From Streptomyces filamentosus (GTDB lineage: Bacteria > Actinomycetota > Actinomycetes > Streptomycetales > Streptomycetaceae): DNA of 64,000 bases. The notes below the pieces were generated by a model. That model did not search any database. It saw only the letters and a program-made list of their open reading frames with translations, and had not been told where the DNA came from. Location of the stretch: contig NZ_BNBE01000001.1 in assembly GCF_014654895.1 (NCBI RefSeq), positions 186,001 through 250,000 on the forward strand, given 5' to 3'. A program made the translations under genes and the position numbers. This document shows positions 35,470 through 44,437 of this stretch, in pieces; within the stretch, counting starts at the first letter, position 1, and every line of letters begins with the position of its first letter.

Positions 35470-36423
35470 TCAGACGGTGGCGGCGGCGAAGGCCCGCTCG
35501 GTCCTGGCCAGTTGGCGGGCGGTGCCGGTGGCGTGGACGCGGGCGCCCGGCGCGATCCGGCGGATCAGCCCTCCGAGCACCAGACCGGGACCGACCTCGA
35601 CGAAGCGCTCCGCGCCCATGCCGGAGAGCGTGGTGACGGTCCTCGTCCACCGCACCGGTTCGGTGAGCTGGTCGCTCAGGGCGACGACGATCTCGGCGGC
35701 GGTGGACAGCCGGGTCCCGGTCACGCTGGAGACGAAGGGGACGCGCGGCTCGCGGAAGTCGGTCCGGATGAGCGCTTCGGCGTACTCCCCCCGGACGGAC
35801 CGCAGCAGGCTGGAGTGGAAGGGGCCCCCGGGGTCGAGCGGGGCGACCCGCGAGGCGCCCGCGCGCAGGGCCGCGCGGGTGAGCGCGGCCACCGCCTCCG
35901 CCCGGCCCGACACGACGACCTGCCCGGGGCCGTTGTCGCCCGTGGCCTCGACGGTCTGCCCGGTCTCCGCCGCGGCCTCGGCGCACAGGCGCACGACCGT
36001 GGCGTACCCCAGTCCGAGGACCGCCGCGGTGGCGCCCCGCACCCGGTCGCCGACGGTCGCGACGAGTTCGCCGCGCAGCCGGACGAGCCAGAGCGCCTCG
36101 GTCCACTCCAGCACGCCGGCGGCGACCAGCGCCGCGTACTCGCCCAGGCTGTGCCCGGCGACCGCGTCCGGCTCGATGCCCTGGCCGCGCAGCACGTCCA
36201 GGGTGATCAGGCTGGTGAGGAAGACCGCGGGCTGGGTGACCGCCGGGTCGTCCAGGTCCCTGGCGGGTCCTTCCCGGCAGATCCGCCCCAGCGGGATCCC
36301 GAGGAGGTCCTCGGCCTGGCGGAAGTAGGCGTCGGCCAGGTCGGGGCGGCGCGCGAGCGGTTCCTTCCCCATGCCGACGCGCTGGGAGCCGTGGCCGGGG
36401 AAGACGAAGGCGGTGCGGGTCAT
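35470..36423 (-). CDS. Malonyl-CoA:ACP acyltransferase (FabD-like)
   Basis: 317-residue MCAT. The nucleophile motif GHSLGEYAAL places Ser near residue 92, the CoA-carboxylate Arg is in LVRLRGEL (about 115), and the second catalytic His is in GGPFHSSLL (about 205). FVFPGHGSQ opens the protein. It loads malonyl units onto ACP; cluster-borne copies spare the fatty-acid enzyme. The YASH/HAFH-type specificity signature reads PFHS, in line with malonyl. Embedded between carboxylase beta and the phosphopantetheinyl transferase. Confidence 0.9.
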   Translation of the reverse strand: MTRTAFVFPGHGSQRVGMGKEPLARRPDLADAYFRQAEDLLGIPLGRICREGPARDLDDPAVTQPAVFLTSLITLDVLRGQGIEPDAVAGHSLGEYAALVAAGVLEWTEALWLVRLRGELVATVGDRVRGATAAVLGLGYATVVRLCAEAAAETGQTVEATGDNGPGQVVVSGRAEAVAALTRAALRAGASRVAPLDPGGPFHSSLLRSVRGEYAEALIRTDFREPRVPFVSSVTGTRLSTAAEIVVALSDQLTEPVRWTRTVTTLSGMGAERFVEVGPGLVLGGLIRRIAPGARVHATGTARQLARTERAFAAATV

Positions 36424-36447
36424 CCTGTCACGTCCTTGTCGTTCGGT

Positions 36448-37248
36448 TCAGCGGGCGGGGAGGGCGGGGGCGGCGGTCCGGTCGTACGGGCGGCCCTGGA
36501 GCCAGGCCCCGGGCAGGGTGCGCACCTCGACCACCCGGGGGGCCGGTCCCCGCACCGCGGCGGAGGCGGCGTGGCCGGGGCCGCAGGGCACGTCGAGGAC
36601 GCTCCAGCCCTCCGGGTGCCGGTCCCGGGCGGCGCCGAGGTAGTCCTCGGACGGTGCGCGGCTGAGACCGGTGCCGATGCCCTTGAGGTACGCCTCCTTG
36701 CGGGTCCAGATCCGGCCGAAGAGCTCGGTGCGCTCCCGCCCCCCGGTGTCGGAGAGTTCGGCCTGCTCGCCGGGGTGCAGGGCCGCGACGCAGAGTTCGA
36801 CGGTCTCGTCGCGCGGCAGCCGCTCCACGTCCACGCCGACCGGGACGGCCGCGACGCCCACCAGCGCGAGGCCGCTGCTGTGCGAGAGGGAGAAGTGCAG
36901 GGACGGCGCGTCCGCCACGGCGGGCCGGCCGTGCGCCCCGCCGCACCCGGGGCAGGGTTCGCGGACGAACCGCAGGTCCGCGGGGTGCCGTCCGGTGTAG
37001 TGGCCGAGCAGTCTGCGCAGGGCCACGTGGGCCGCCGCGTACAGCAGCCCGTCGGCGGGCCGGATGAAGGAGTCGGCCCGCCGGCTCTCCGCCGCGTCGA
37101 GGTCGGACCGGTCGAGCGCGGTGGCGTCCGCCCCCTGCGGGGCGCGGACCAGCCACAGGTCCAGCCGGTCGGACGGCACGGCCGCGAGCGGGGCTGCGTG
37201 CCGGGCGGGGGCCGGCCGCTCCGGTGCCAGGGTGGCGTGCCCCGTCAT
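36448..37248 (-). CDS. Sfp-type 4'-phosphopantetheinyl transferase
   Basis: 266-residue PPTase. The hallmark motifs are present: GVDVERL (magnesium-binding DxE, about 138-144) and WTRKEAYLKGIG (WxxKExxxK, about 179-190), plus LHFSLSHS upstream. It converts apo carrier proteins to holo form using CoA. Its ATG overlaps the stop of the second carrier-protein gene by four bases (37245-37248), so the two are made together and may be functional partners. JadM and AlpS are analogous cluster PPTases. Confidence 0.9.
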   Translation of the reverse strand: MTGHATLAPERPAPARHAAPLAAVPSDRLDLWLVRAPQGADATALDRSDLDAAESRRADSFIRPADGLLYAAAHVALRRLLGHYTGRHPADLRFVREPCPGCGGAHGRPAVADAPSLHFSLSHSSGLALVGVAAVPVGVDVERLPRDETVELCVAALHPGEQAELSDTGGRERTELFGRIWTRKEAYLKGIGTGLSRAPSEDYLGAARDRHPEGWSVLDVPCGPGHAASAAVRGPAPRVVEVRTLPGAWLQGRPYDRTAAPALPAR

Positions 37249-37628
37249 ACCGGCACCGCGGCGCCGTGCCGGGGCCCGTCGCCGGCCGGTGCGAACTTCC
37301 GGACCAGGCAGTCGACGAGTTCGGCGGCGCTGTTGGCGAGCAGCAGCATCTGGAGGTGGAGTTCGACCCCCAGCGCCGTCTCCATGCGGTGCTGGAGTTC
37401 GAGGCCGGCGATCGAGCCGACGCCCAGGCTGTTCATGGGGCGGCCCGTGGTGTCGACCTGGTGGGGCGCGATGCCGAGGATCCTGCCGAGCTCCTGGCGG
37501 ACGTACTGGTCGAGCAGCCGCGTCCGCTCGCCGTGGTCGGCGGTGGCCAGGGCGGCCGGGTCGGGGGCGGTCACGTCGGCCGGCCGGGTGCGGGCCGGGC
37601 CGGTGCACGCCTTCAGGTTCGCTGTCAT
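37245..37628 (-). CDS. Standalone modular-type carrier protein with altered attachment motif
   Basis: 127-residue protein whose C-terminal 85 residues form a PP-binding domain like those of modular PKS. LLDQYVRQELGRILG begins helix 1, and the attachment motif reads LGVGSIAGLELQHRMETALGVEL, with candidate Ser near residue 72. The usual Asp just before that Ser is Gly, so modification efficiency is uncertain. The first 35 residues are a disordered Pro/Ala leader. It differs clearly from the type II ACP at 44064-44333. It might hold a starter unit or a side-chain building block (inference). ATG at 37628; the PPTase overlaps its end. Confidence 0.72.
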   Translation of the reverse strand: MTANLKACTGPARTRPADVTAPDPAALATADHGERTRLLDQYVRQELGRILGIAPHQVDTTGRPMNSLGVGSIAGLELQHRMETALGVELHLQMLLLANSAAELVDCLVRKFAPAGDGPRHGAAVPV

Positions 37629-37712
37629 GCTCTTCCCGTGGTCGAGGGCGGCGGGGACGCGCGGCGCGTGCCGCGCGTCCCCGTCCCGGACGCGGTGGCC
37701 CGGGGGCGGAAC

Positions 37713-38297
37713 TCAGGCCTGGTAGGGGGTCTTCTCGCGGCCCTCGCGCAGGACGGTGGCCCACCAGGCGAGCTGGTCGAGCAGCACCTTGGCGGCGCCG
37801 GCCGGGCCCGTCTCGTCCTTCGGCCGGCCGTCCTCGCCGAACTGCTCCCAGGCGGTGTGGAAGCTGACGGCGTCGCGGACGGTGACGGCGTGCAGCTCCG
37901 CGAAGATCGGGCGGAGCTGCTCCACCGAGCGCAGGCCGCCGGAGAGGCCGCCGTAGGAGACGAAGCCGACCGGCTTGGCACGCCACTGGGTGTAGTGCCA
38001 GTCGATGAGGTGCTTCAGCGAGGCGGGGAAGCTGTGGTTGTACTCGGGCGTGACGACCACGAAGGCGTCCGCCTGCTCCAGCCGCGGCGACACGGCCGCC
38101 AGCGCCTCGGCGGTCTCGGGCGACGGGTTGTGGGACAGCGCGGCCGGCAGCTCGTGGTCGGCCAGGTCGATCACGTCGACGATCAGGTCCGCGCGGTTCT
38201 CGGCCTCACCGGCGAACCAGGTGCCGACCACGGGGCCGAAGCGGCCCTCGCGGACGCTGCTGACGATCACCGCGAGCCGCAGGGGTGCGTGGGACAT
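37713..38297 (-). CDS. NAD(P)H-dependent FMN reductase (operon copy)
   Basis: 194 residues, same length as and closely related to the reductase at 23116-23700: loop IVSSVREGRFGPVV and the TPEYNHSFPASLKHLIDWHY flavin-ring motif. ATG at 38297 behind AAAGGAA. Located inside the biosynthetic run, it is the more likely supplier of reduced flavin to the ABM oxygenase and other flavin-dependent steps. Alternatively it may directly reduce quinone intermediates. Confidence 0.85.
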   Translation of the reverse strand: MSHAPLRLAVIVSSVREGRFGPVVGTWFAGEAENRADLIVDVIDLADHELPAALSHNPSPETAEALAAVSPRLEQADAFVVVTPEYNHSFPASLKHLIDWHYTQWRAKPVGFVSYGGLSGGLRSVEQLRPIFAELHAVTVRDAVSFHTAWEQFGEDGRPKDETGPAGAAKVLLDQLAWWATVLREGREKTPYQA

Positions 38298-38338
38298 GAA
38301 GGGTTCCTTTCACAGGGGCGCAACGGGGTGTTGCACGA

Positions 38339-39742
38339 TCAGGGGGCGGCACGGCGCGGCGCGAGGCCGTGGAGCGCGACGAGGAGTCCGGCCGTGCCGA
38401 CGGCGGTGACCAGCAGGAGCGGCGGCCCGTACCCCGTGTCGAGGAGGGTCGACGTCAGGGCGGTGACGATCGCCGCGCCCGTCTGGACGGCGGTCTGGTA
38501 GAGCCCGCCCGCCGCGGGCCGGAGCTCCTCGGCCACCGAGGCGGTGGCCTGGAGGTGGAGGGCGGTGAAGGCGAGGACGAAGGCGGCGCCGACGAGCAGC
38601 ATCGTGGGCAGCACGTCGGTGGCGTACCGGACGTCCGCCGGTGCGTCCCGCGGGTAGAGCGCGTAGCCGAGCGGTGCGGCGGCGGCGCCGGCCGCGATCA
38701 GGAGGGCGGGGCGGACGCGGGTGGCGAGCCGGCCCGAGCCGAGGGCGACGCAGGCCAGCGGGAGGGCGGCGGGCAGGAACGCCAGTCCGGTCTCCCAGGG
38801 GCCCCAGCCGGCCCGCCGTTGCAGGTGCGTGGTGCTGACGAGGAGCAGGCCGAGGTACGAGCCGTTGAGCGCGGCGGCGCCCAGCGCGGAGCGCACCAGC
38901 GGGCCGTGGCCCAGGAGGCCGGGCCGTACCAGCGGTTCGGGCGAGGTCCGCTCCGCCCGGACGAACAGGGCGGCGAGCAGCGCCGCCGCGGCGAGCGCGG
39001 CGACCGTGCGCGGGTTGCCCCAGCCCGCGCCGGGCACGGCCGAGATCGCGTACACCAGGGCCAGCAGCGCCCCGGTGTGGGCGAGCGCGGAGGGGGCGGC
39101 GTACCGTCCGGGCCGGGGCCGGGCCGGGTCGTCCTTCGGGATCAGGCGCAGGCCGGCCGCGAACAGCAGCAGGGCGACCGGGGCGGGGAAGGCGAAGGTC
39201 CAGCGCCACCCCGCCTCGGTGAGCGCTCCGGACAGCAGCAGTCCCGCCGTGAAGCCGGACGCGCCGAAGAACGAGTAGACCGACACGGCCCGGCCGCGCG
39301 CGGGCCCCGGGGGGAACGCCGAGGTGATGATGGCGAGTCCGGTGGGCGCGGTGAGCGCCGCGCAGACGCCCTTCACGAAGCGGGTGGCGATCAGCAGGGA
39401 CCAGTCGTCCGTGAGCGCGCCCGCGAGGGACGCGGCGGCGAAGACGGCCAGCGCGGTGAGGTAGACCGGCCGGCGTCCGAGGATCGCGACGAGCCGGGTG
39501 CCGAAGAGCATCAGGCCGCCGAAGCCGATGGCGAATCCGGTGACCACCCAGTGCGTCCGGGCGGCGGTCTGTCCCAGGTCGTCGCCGATGGAGGGCAGCG
39601 CCACGAGGGCCACCGACACCTCCAGGGCGTCGATGAGCATGTTGCCGGCGAGCACGAACAGCAGGCCCCAGAGGGCCGGGCTCCGGTGCCCGTCCGTCGT
39701 GGCGCGGGGCGCACCGGGCCGGGGTGTCGTCGAGGACGTCAT
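38339..39742 (-). CDS. MFS exporter, 14-helix DHA2-like
   Basis: 467-residue transporter with about 14 hydrophobic segments and the opening AGNMLIDALEVSVALVALPSI, typical of DHA2 drug:H+ antiporters such as those for actinorhodin or tetracenomycin. TrpHis-containing loop THWVVTGFAIGFGGLM follows helix 2. The ATG at 39742 is 132 bases after the hydroxylase-reductase gene. Strong candidate for export of the mature polyketide. Third transporter of the cluster. Confidence 0.87.
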   Translation of the reverse strand: MTSSTTPRPGAPRATTDGHRSPALWGLLFVLAGNMLIDALEVSVALVALPSIGDDLGQTAARTHWVVTGFAIGFGGLMLFGTRLVAILGRRPVYLTALAVFAAASLAGALTDDWSLLIATRFVKGVCAALTAPTGLAIITSAFPPGPARGRAVSVYSFFGASGFTAGLLLSGALTEAGWRWTFAFPAPVALLLFAAGLRLIPKDDPARPRPGRYAAPSALAHTGALLALVYAISAVPGAGWGNPRTVAALAAAALLAALFVRAERTSPEPLVRPGLLGHGPLVRSALGAAALNGSYLGLLLVSTTHLQRRAGWGPWETGLAFLPAALPLACVALGSGRLATRVRPALLIAAGAAAAPLGYALYPRDAPADVRYATDVLPTMLLVGAAFVLAFTALHLQATASVAEELRPAAGGLYQTAVQTGAAIVTALTSTLLDTGYGPPLLLVTAVGTAGLLVALHGLAPRRAAP

Positions 39743-39874
39743 GATCCCGTTCCGTGTGGTGGTGGGTGGGGGCGGTGGGGGTGGCGGGGGGCCGGCCGCG
39801 GGGGTGTGGGGGTCGCGGCCGGCCCGCCGCGCCGGCGGGGGGTGGGGTCCCGGTCCGCCGGCCGTCGGGGCCCT

Positions 39875-40636
39875 TCAGCCGAGGAGGGTGCCGCCGGTGG
39901 CGTCGACGAAGGAGCCGGTGATCCACCGGGCCTCGTCGCCGGCGAGGAAGGCCACCACGTCGGCGACGTCCTCGGGCTCGCCCACCCGGTTGAAGGCGGA
40001 CAGCGCCGCCATCTGCTCGACCGCCTCGGGGATGCCGAAGACGGGGTTGTCGTTGCGGGTGATGCCGGGCGCCACGCTGTTGATGGTGATGTTGCGCGGG
40101 CCGAGGTGCTTGGCGAAGTGCAGCGCGAGCTGGTCCACGGCGCCCTTCGTCATCGCGTACGCGATCTCGTCCGGGTTCGCGACCCGGGTGAGGCCGGAGG
40201 TGATGTTGATGATCCGGCCGCCGTCCGGCATGTTCTTCAGCGCCCGCTGGATGAGGAAGAACGGCGCCTTGGCGTTGACCCGGTACAGCTCGTCGAACTT
40301 CTCCGGCGTGGTCTCCTCGGGCTTGACGCCGCCCATCACGCCGGCGTTGTTGACGAGGATGTCGAGGTCGGTGGAGCCGGTCCGCTCCCGCAGCCCCTCC
40401 TCCAGCCCGAGGAAGAGCCGGTGGACGTCGCCGTCGACGCCCAGCACCGCCTGGACGGTGAAGGCCCGGCCGCCGTCCTTCTCGATGACGGCGACGACGT
40501 CCTCGGCCGCCTCGCGGCCGGTGGCGTAGTGCACGGCGACGAGCGCGCCCTCCTGCGCGAGGCGGATGGCGGTCGCGCGGCCCATGCCCCGGCTCGCGCC
40601 GGTGACGAGTGCCGTCCTGCCCGTGAGCCTGCCCAT
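39875..40636 (-). other. Predicted internal translation start: separate reductase domain
   Basis: ATG at 40636 in frame with the PgaM-like gene, with GGAG at 40644-40647 seven bases upstream, begins exactly at the SDR domain (MGRLTGRTALVTGASRG). It would give a 253-residue free reductase, as reported for PgaMred. Observation is direct; expression is inferred. Confidence 0.7.
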
Positions 40637-42208
40637 GTCTGTTCTCCGTTTCTTCGCTGTTGCCGTGTCCGGGACCTGTGCCGAGGCCGCCGGGGTCTTC
40701 GAGGGGGTGGGGACGGAGGCCGCCGGGGCCTTCGGAGCGCCGAACCAGCGGAGCAGCGCCGTACGGAGGCCGGAGGCGTCGTCCGCCGCCCCGCCGGCCC
40801 AGGCGACGTGGCCGTCCGGCCGGACGAGGAGGGCGGCGGAGTCCTCCGCCGTCGCGTGCGGCGGGAGGACGACGTCCACCGTGTCCACCAGGGCCGACCA
40901 GGGGGCGGCCGTCTCCCGCAGGCTCCGGGCGGCCCCGTCGCCGGAGGGGACGAGCAGGACGCCCCGGCCGGAGCGCAGCAGCCGCGCGCCGGTGGTCGGT
41001 CCGTCGGGGGTGGTGAGCGGCCGGGGCGGCAGCCGCCGGCCGAGCAGGGGGTGCCGGCCGGGGCCGACGTCGTGGCGGACGTCCAGGCCGGAGATCATTC
41101 CGGCGAGGTGGGTGCGGACGTTCTCACGGGGCGTGAGTTCGGCGAGCACCTCCCGTACGGCGTCGACCTCGGGTCCGCCCAGCAGGAGCAGGGCCTGGGT
41201 CCGGATGTTGCTCAGCACCCGCCGGGCGACCGGGTGCCGCTCGTCGTGGTAGCTGTCGAGGAGTCCGTCCGGGCCGCGCTCGGCGACCTGGGCGGCGAGC
41301 TTCCAGCCGAGGTTCACGGCGTCCTGGAGGCCGAGGTTGAGGGCCTGGCCGCCGATCGGCATCTGCTGGTGGGCCGCGTCCCCGGCGAGGAGGAGCCGGT
41401 AGTCGCGGTAGTGCGTGACCTGCCGGGAGGCGTCGCCGAAGGAGTTCACCCACAGCGGGGTGCCGCCGCCGATGTCCTCCCCGGTGACGCGCTTCCACGT
41501 GTCGGCGACGTCCTGGAAGGAGGGCTGTCCGCCGCTCGGCCGGGCACCGAACTCGTGCACCATCACCCGGGTCACTCCGTCGGGACGCCGGGCGGCGATG
41601 GCCAGTCCCCCGGCCAGCCGCTGGAAGCGGCGGTCGGGGATGTCGATGCCCGCCACGTCGGCGCGCAGCAGTTCGCGGGTCGCGTCGGTGCCGGGGAAGT
41701 CGAAGCCGCCCAGCCGACGGACCGTGCTGTTCTCGCCGTCGCAGCCGACGACGCACTTGGCCCGCAGGGACACCGTCGTCCCGTCGGGGGTGCGCGCGAC
41801 GGCCTCGGCGTGGTCGCCGGTCACGGTCAGGCCGGTCAGCTCGTGGCCGCGCCGGATCTCCGCGCCCAGGCCGCTCGCCCACTCCCCGAGGAGTTCCTCC
41901 AGGCGGGTCTGCGGCACCTTCCACTGGCCCGGCCAGGGGCTGGGGAGCCGGAGGTCGAGGGGGATCCCCCCGAAGTGCCCCCGGGGCTCCGACGGCACCT
42001 CGCCGAGCCGGTCGAGCAGGCCGCGGCTGTCGAGGATCTCCATGGTCCGGGCGTGCAGGGTGGAGGCCCTCGACTCGGTGGTCGGCGCGGTGAGCTTCTC
42101 CAGGACCACGACGTCCGCGCCGGCCAGCCGCAGTTCCCCGGCGAGCATCAGGCCGACCGGGCCCGCGCCCACCACGACCACCTGGGTCTCCGTGCGGTCC
42201 TCGGTCAT
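39875..42208 (-). CDS. PgaM-like fused FAD hydroxylase and short-chain reductase
   Basis: 777-residue bifunctional flavoenzyme. Residues 1-about 500 are a group A aromatic hydroxylase with VVVGAGPVGLMLAGE (dinucleotide loop), VVGCDGENSTVR and RLLLAGDAAHQQMP (FAD/NADPH motifs). Residues 525-777 are an SDR with TGASRGMG, NNAG and catalytic YAMTK (about residue 681). This matches PgaM of the gaudimycin pathway, where oxygenase and reductase are one polypeptide and the reductase is also made alone. An internal ATG at 40636 with its own GGAG site is visible here too. Predicted to hydroxylate and then reduce the angucyclinone. Confidence 0.93.
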   Translation of the reverse strand: MTEDRTETQVVVVGAGPVGLMLAGELRLAGADVVVLEKLTAPTTESRASTLHARTMEILDSRGLLDRLGEVPSEPRGHFGGIPLDLRLPSPWPGQWKVPQTRLEELLGEWASGLGAEIRRGHELTGLTVTGDHAEAVARTPDGTTVSLRAKCVVGCDGENSTVRRLGGFDFPGTDATRELLRADVAGIDIPDRRFQRLAGGLAIAARRPDGVTRVMVHEFGARPSGGQPSFQDVADTWKRVTGEDIGGGTPLWVNSFGDASRQVTHYRDYRLLLAGDAAHQQMPIGGQALNLGLQDAVNLGWKLAAQVAERGPDGLLDSYHDERHPVARRVLSNIRTQALLLLGGPEVDAVREVLAELTPRENVRTHLAGMISGLDVRHDVGPGRHPLLGRRLPPRPLTTPDGPTTGARLLRSGRGVLLVPSGDGAARSLRETAAPWSALVDTVDVVLPPHATAEDSAALLVRPDGHVAWAGGAADDASGLRTALLRWFGAPKAPAASVPTPSKTPAASAQVPDTATAKKRRTDMGRLTGRTALVTGASRGMGRATAIRLAQEGALVAVHYATGREAAEDVVAVIEKDGGRAFTVQAVLGVDGDVHRLFLGLEEGLRERTGSTDLDILVNNAGVMGGVKPEETTPEKFDELYRVNAKAPFFLIQRALKNMPDGGRIINITSGLTRVANPDEIAYAMTKGAVDQLALHFAKHLGPRNITINSVAPGITRNDNPVFGIPEAVEQMAALSAFNRVGEPEDVADVVAFLAGDEARWITGSFVDATGGTLLG

Positions 42209-42210
42209 GG

Positions 42211-43155
42211 TCAGGCCCTGGCTTCCGCGTGGCTCTTCGCGTGGTTCAGGGTGGCGCGGCTGTTGGTGCTGAGCGCCGTGCGCACGTACTCCCGGGCGTC
42301 GGCCACGGTGGCCTCGGGCCCGAGGACGCGGGCGATGTTGTCGGTGTTGAGGGTGACGGTGTGCTGGGACGAGGCGGCGACGCCGTGCTCGTTCTCGGCG
42401 AACGTCCAGTAGCCGGTGTGGAGGGTCATCAGGGCCGGCAGGGTGACCTGCTTGTAGGCGATCTTGTGGTGCGGGAAGGTCACCCGGTACGACCGGGTGG
42501 TGTGCACCGAGCCGTCCTTGGCGCGGGTGTCCATCTCCAGCTCCTGGAGGCCCGGGGTGTCCTCCTGGAGGCGGACGGTCGCCACGTGCGGCAGCCGCTC
42601 GGACCACAGGTGGGCCTCGTTGACGAAGTCGTAGACGTCCTTGGCGGAGCCGCCGATCTGCACGGTGTCCTCGAAGGAGAAGGTCAGGTCCTCGGTGGCG
42701 TGCGCGAGTTCGACGTTCTTCTTCAGGGCGGCGAGTTCGGAGCGCGAGTTGCGGTCGACCGCCTCGTCGATCCACTTCATGTTCGCGGGGTCCTCGTCGA
42801 CGGCCCGGTAGTCGTGCAGCAGCCGGACGCGGGACTCGGTGTCGGAGAGGGCCTCGACGATCCAGGTGCCGCCCATGGCGGCGACCGGCGGCGTCGAGAC
42901 CTCCTGGCGGAAGGTGATGCGCAGGTTCTCCGGGTCGAGGGTGCGGCGCGAGGTCCAGTTCTTGGGCTCGCCGTTGGCGGTGGCCCAGATGCGGATGCGC
43001 TCGGTGCGCTCGTCCTTCTCGACGTGGTCGACGTGGATGGTCGGCGGGAAGATCCGCGGCCAGTTCTCCACGTCGGCTATCAGCCGGTAGACGGCGGCGG
43101 CGGGAGCCGAGATCGCGATCTCGTGCTCCACCTCGCGCAGGCCGGACTGCGTCAT
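42211..43155 (-). CDS. Didomain aromatase/cyclase (first-ring)
   Basis: 314-residue protein with two START/SRPBCC-fold halves (about 8-150 and 160-305), each starting like a polyketide cyclase (EHEIAISAPAAAVYRLIADVENWPRIFPP; then DTVQIGGSAKDVYDFVNEAHLWSERLPHV). Didomain members act on C9-reduced polyketides and aromatise the first ring after C7-C12 closure. ATG at 43155 behind AAGGAG. It lies between ketoreductase and the PgaM-like gene, the place of PgaL in the gaudimycin cluster. Confidence 0.92.
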   Translation of the reverse strand: MTQSGLREVEHEIAISAPAAAVYRLIADVENWPRIFPPTIHVDHVEKDERTERIRIWATANGEPKNWTSRRTLDPENLRITFRQEVSTPPVAAMGGTWIVEALSDTESRVRLLHDYRAVDEDPANMKWIDEAVDRNSRSELAALKKNVELAHATEDLTFSFEDTVQIGGSAKDVYDFVNEAHLWSERLPHVATVRLQEDTPGLQELEMDTRAKDGSVHTTRSYRVTFPHHKIAYKQVTLPALMTLHTGYWTFAENEHGVAASSQHTVTLNTDNIARVLGPEATVADAREYVRTALSTNSRATLNHAKSHAEARA

Positions 43156-43193
43156 GCTCGTGCTCCTTGGGGTCGTTCGGTCGGGTGGGCCGG

Positions 43194-43979
43194 TCAGAAG
43201 TTGCCGAGGCCGCCGCAGACGTTGAGGGCCTGGGAGGTGATGGAGGCGGCGGTGTCCGACGCCAGGTAGCCGACGAGGCCGGCCACCTCCTCGGGGGTGG
43301 AGTAGCGGCCCAGCGGGATCTTCGACTGGAACTTCGCGAGGATGGCGTCCTCGGTGGCGTCGTACGCGGCCGCGTAGCCCTGCCGGACGCGCTGGGCCAT
43401 GGGCGTCTCGACGTAGCCGGGGCAGACGGCGTTGACGGTGATGCCGGTGGGGGCGAGCTCGTTGCCCAGCGCCTTGGTGAAGCCGACGACGCCGTGCTTC
43501 GAGGCGGAGTACGGGGCGCCGAGGACGACGCCCTGCTTGCCGGCCGTGGAGGCGATGTTGATGATCCGGCCGCGGTCCTTGTGGCGCAGGCCGCCGGTGG
43601 TGAGGACCTCGCGGGTCAGCCGGAACACGCTGTTGAGGTTGGTGTCGATGACGTCGTCCCACAGCTCGTCGGCGATGTCCGCCGTGACGCCGCCGCCGCT
43701 GCGGCCCGCGTTGTTGACGAGGACGTCGACGGTGCCGAAGCGGTCGACGGCCGCCTGCACGAAGGCGCGGGCGTCGGCCGAGGAGCGCACGTCGAGGGTG
43801 GTGCCGTCGACCTCCAGGCCCTCGGCCTGGAGCTGCTTGACGGTCTCGGCCACGTTCTCGGCGCTGCGGGCGCCGATGAAGACGCGGTGGCCCTGGTTCG
43901 CCAGGAGGCGGGCCACGGCCAGCCCGATTCCGCTGGTCCCGCCGGTGACCAGGGCGACCCGCTTGTCCTGCTGCGACAT
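43194..43979 (-). CDS. C9 polyketide ketoreductase (ActIII-like)
   Basis: 261-residue SDR. TGGTSGIG (cofactor loop), NNAG and catalytic Ser-Tyr-Lys with YSASK (about 157-161) are all present. Active-site lid PGYVETPMAQRVRQ resembles type II ketoreductases that reduce the C9 carbonyl of the nascent chain with NADPH. The start at 43979 (MSQQDKRV) has GGAGAAGAG upstream; an ATG five codons earlier lacks this. Follows the ACP gene in the standard order. Confidence 0.92.
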   Translation of the reverse strand: MSQQDKRVALVTGGTSGIGLAVARLLANQGHRVFIGARSAENVAETVKQLQAEGLEVDGTTLDVRSSADARAFVQAAVDRFGTVDVLVNNAGRSGGGVTADIADELWDDVIDTNLNSVFRLTREVLTTGGLRHKDRGRIINIASTAGKQGVVLGAPYSASKHGVVGFTKALGNELAPTGITVNAVCPGYVETPMAQRVRQGYAAAYDATEDAILAKFQSKIPLGRYSTPEEVAGLVGYLASDTAASITSQALNVCGGLGNF

Positions 43980-44063
43980 GTCTCTCTTCTCCAAAGGGGA
44001 TCGTGGGGCGGGCGGCCGCCGCGCTGGGACGCGCCGGCGGCCACCGCACGGTGCCGGACCGGT

Positions 44064-44333
44064 TCAGGCCTGGGGGACGAGGGCGGAAAGGGTCTCGTTG
44101 ATGGCGGCGACCAGGGCCCGGGGGGTCCGGTTGTCGGTGAAGACGTCGTCGTCGAGCGCTATGCCGAACTCGCGCTCGATGCGGCTGCCGGTCTCCAGCA
44201 GGGCCAGCGACTCGTAACCCAGCTCCTCGAAGTCGGTGTCGAGGATGTCGCCGTCGAGGTCGACGCCCTCCTCGGCGCCGGCGCCCTCCAGGAGGATGCG
44301 CTTGAGGTCGTCGATCGTGAACTGCGTGGACAT
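44064..44333 (-). CDS. Type II PKS acyl carrier protein
   Basis: 89-residue four-helix ACP. The phosphopantetheine site is the Ser in LGYESLALLE (about residue 42), where the usual D-S-L reads E-S-L, a frequent variant in aromatic PKS ACPs. Acidic helix 2 suits docking to KS/CLF. ATG at 44333. Part of the minimal PKS; extender and growing chain are tethered here. Confidence 0.93.
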   Translation of the reverse strand: MSTQFTIDDLKRILLEGAGAEEGVDLDGDILDTDFEELGYESLALLETGSRIEREFGIALDDDVFTDNRTPRALVAAINETLSALVPQA

Positions 44334-44437
44334 GAGGGTCCTTTCGTGGGGCGTACGTGCCGGAGCACGGGAGGTGGGGGTGCGCCGGCCGTCGGCGGGG
44401 GGGGTGGGCGCCGCGGCCGGCGCGGCCTGGGGGGCGG

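Noticed and set aside
38315..38336. GCAAC...GTTGC dyad before the FMN reductase as a regulator site
   Set aside because: Only five paired bases, no second copy near related genes, and it lies within a short operon gap.
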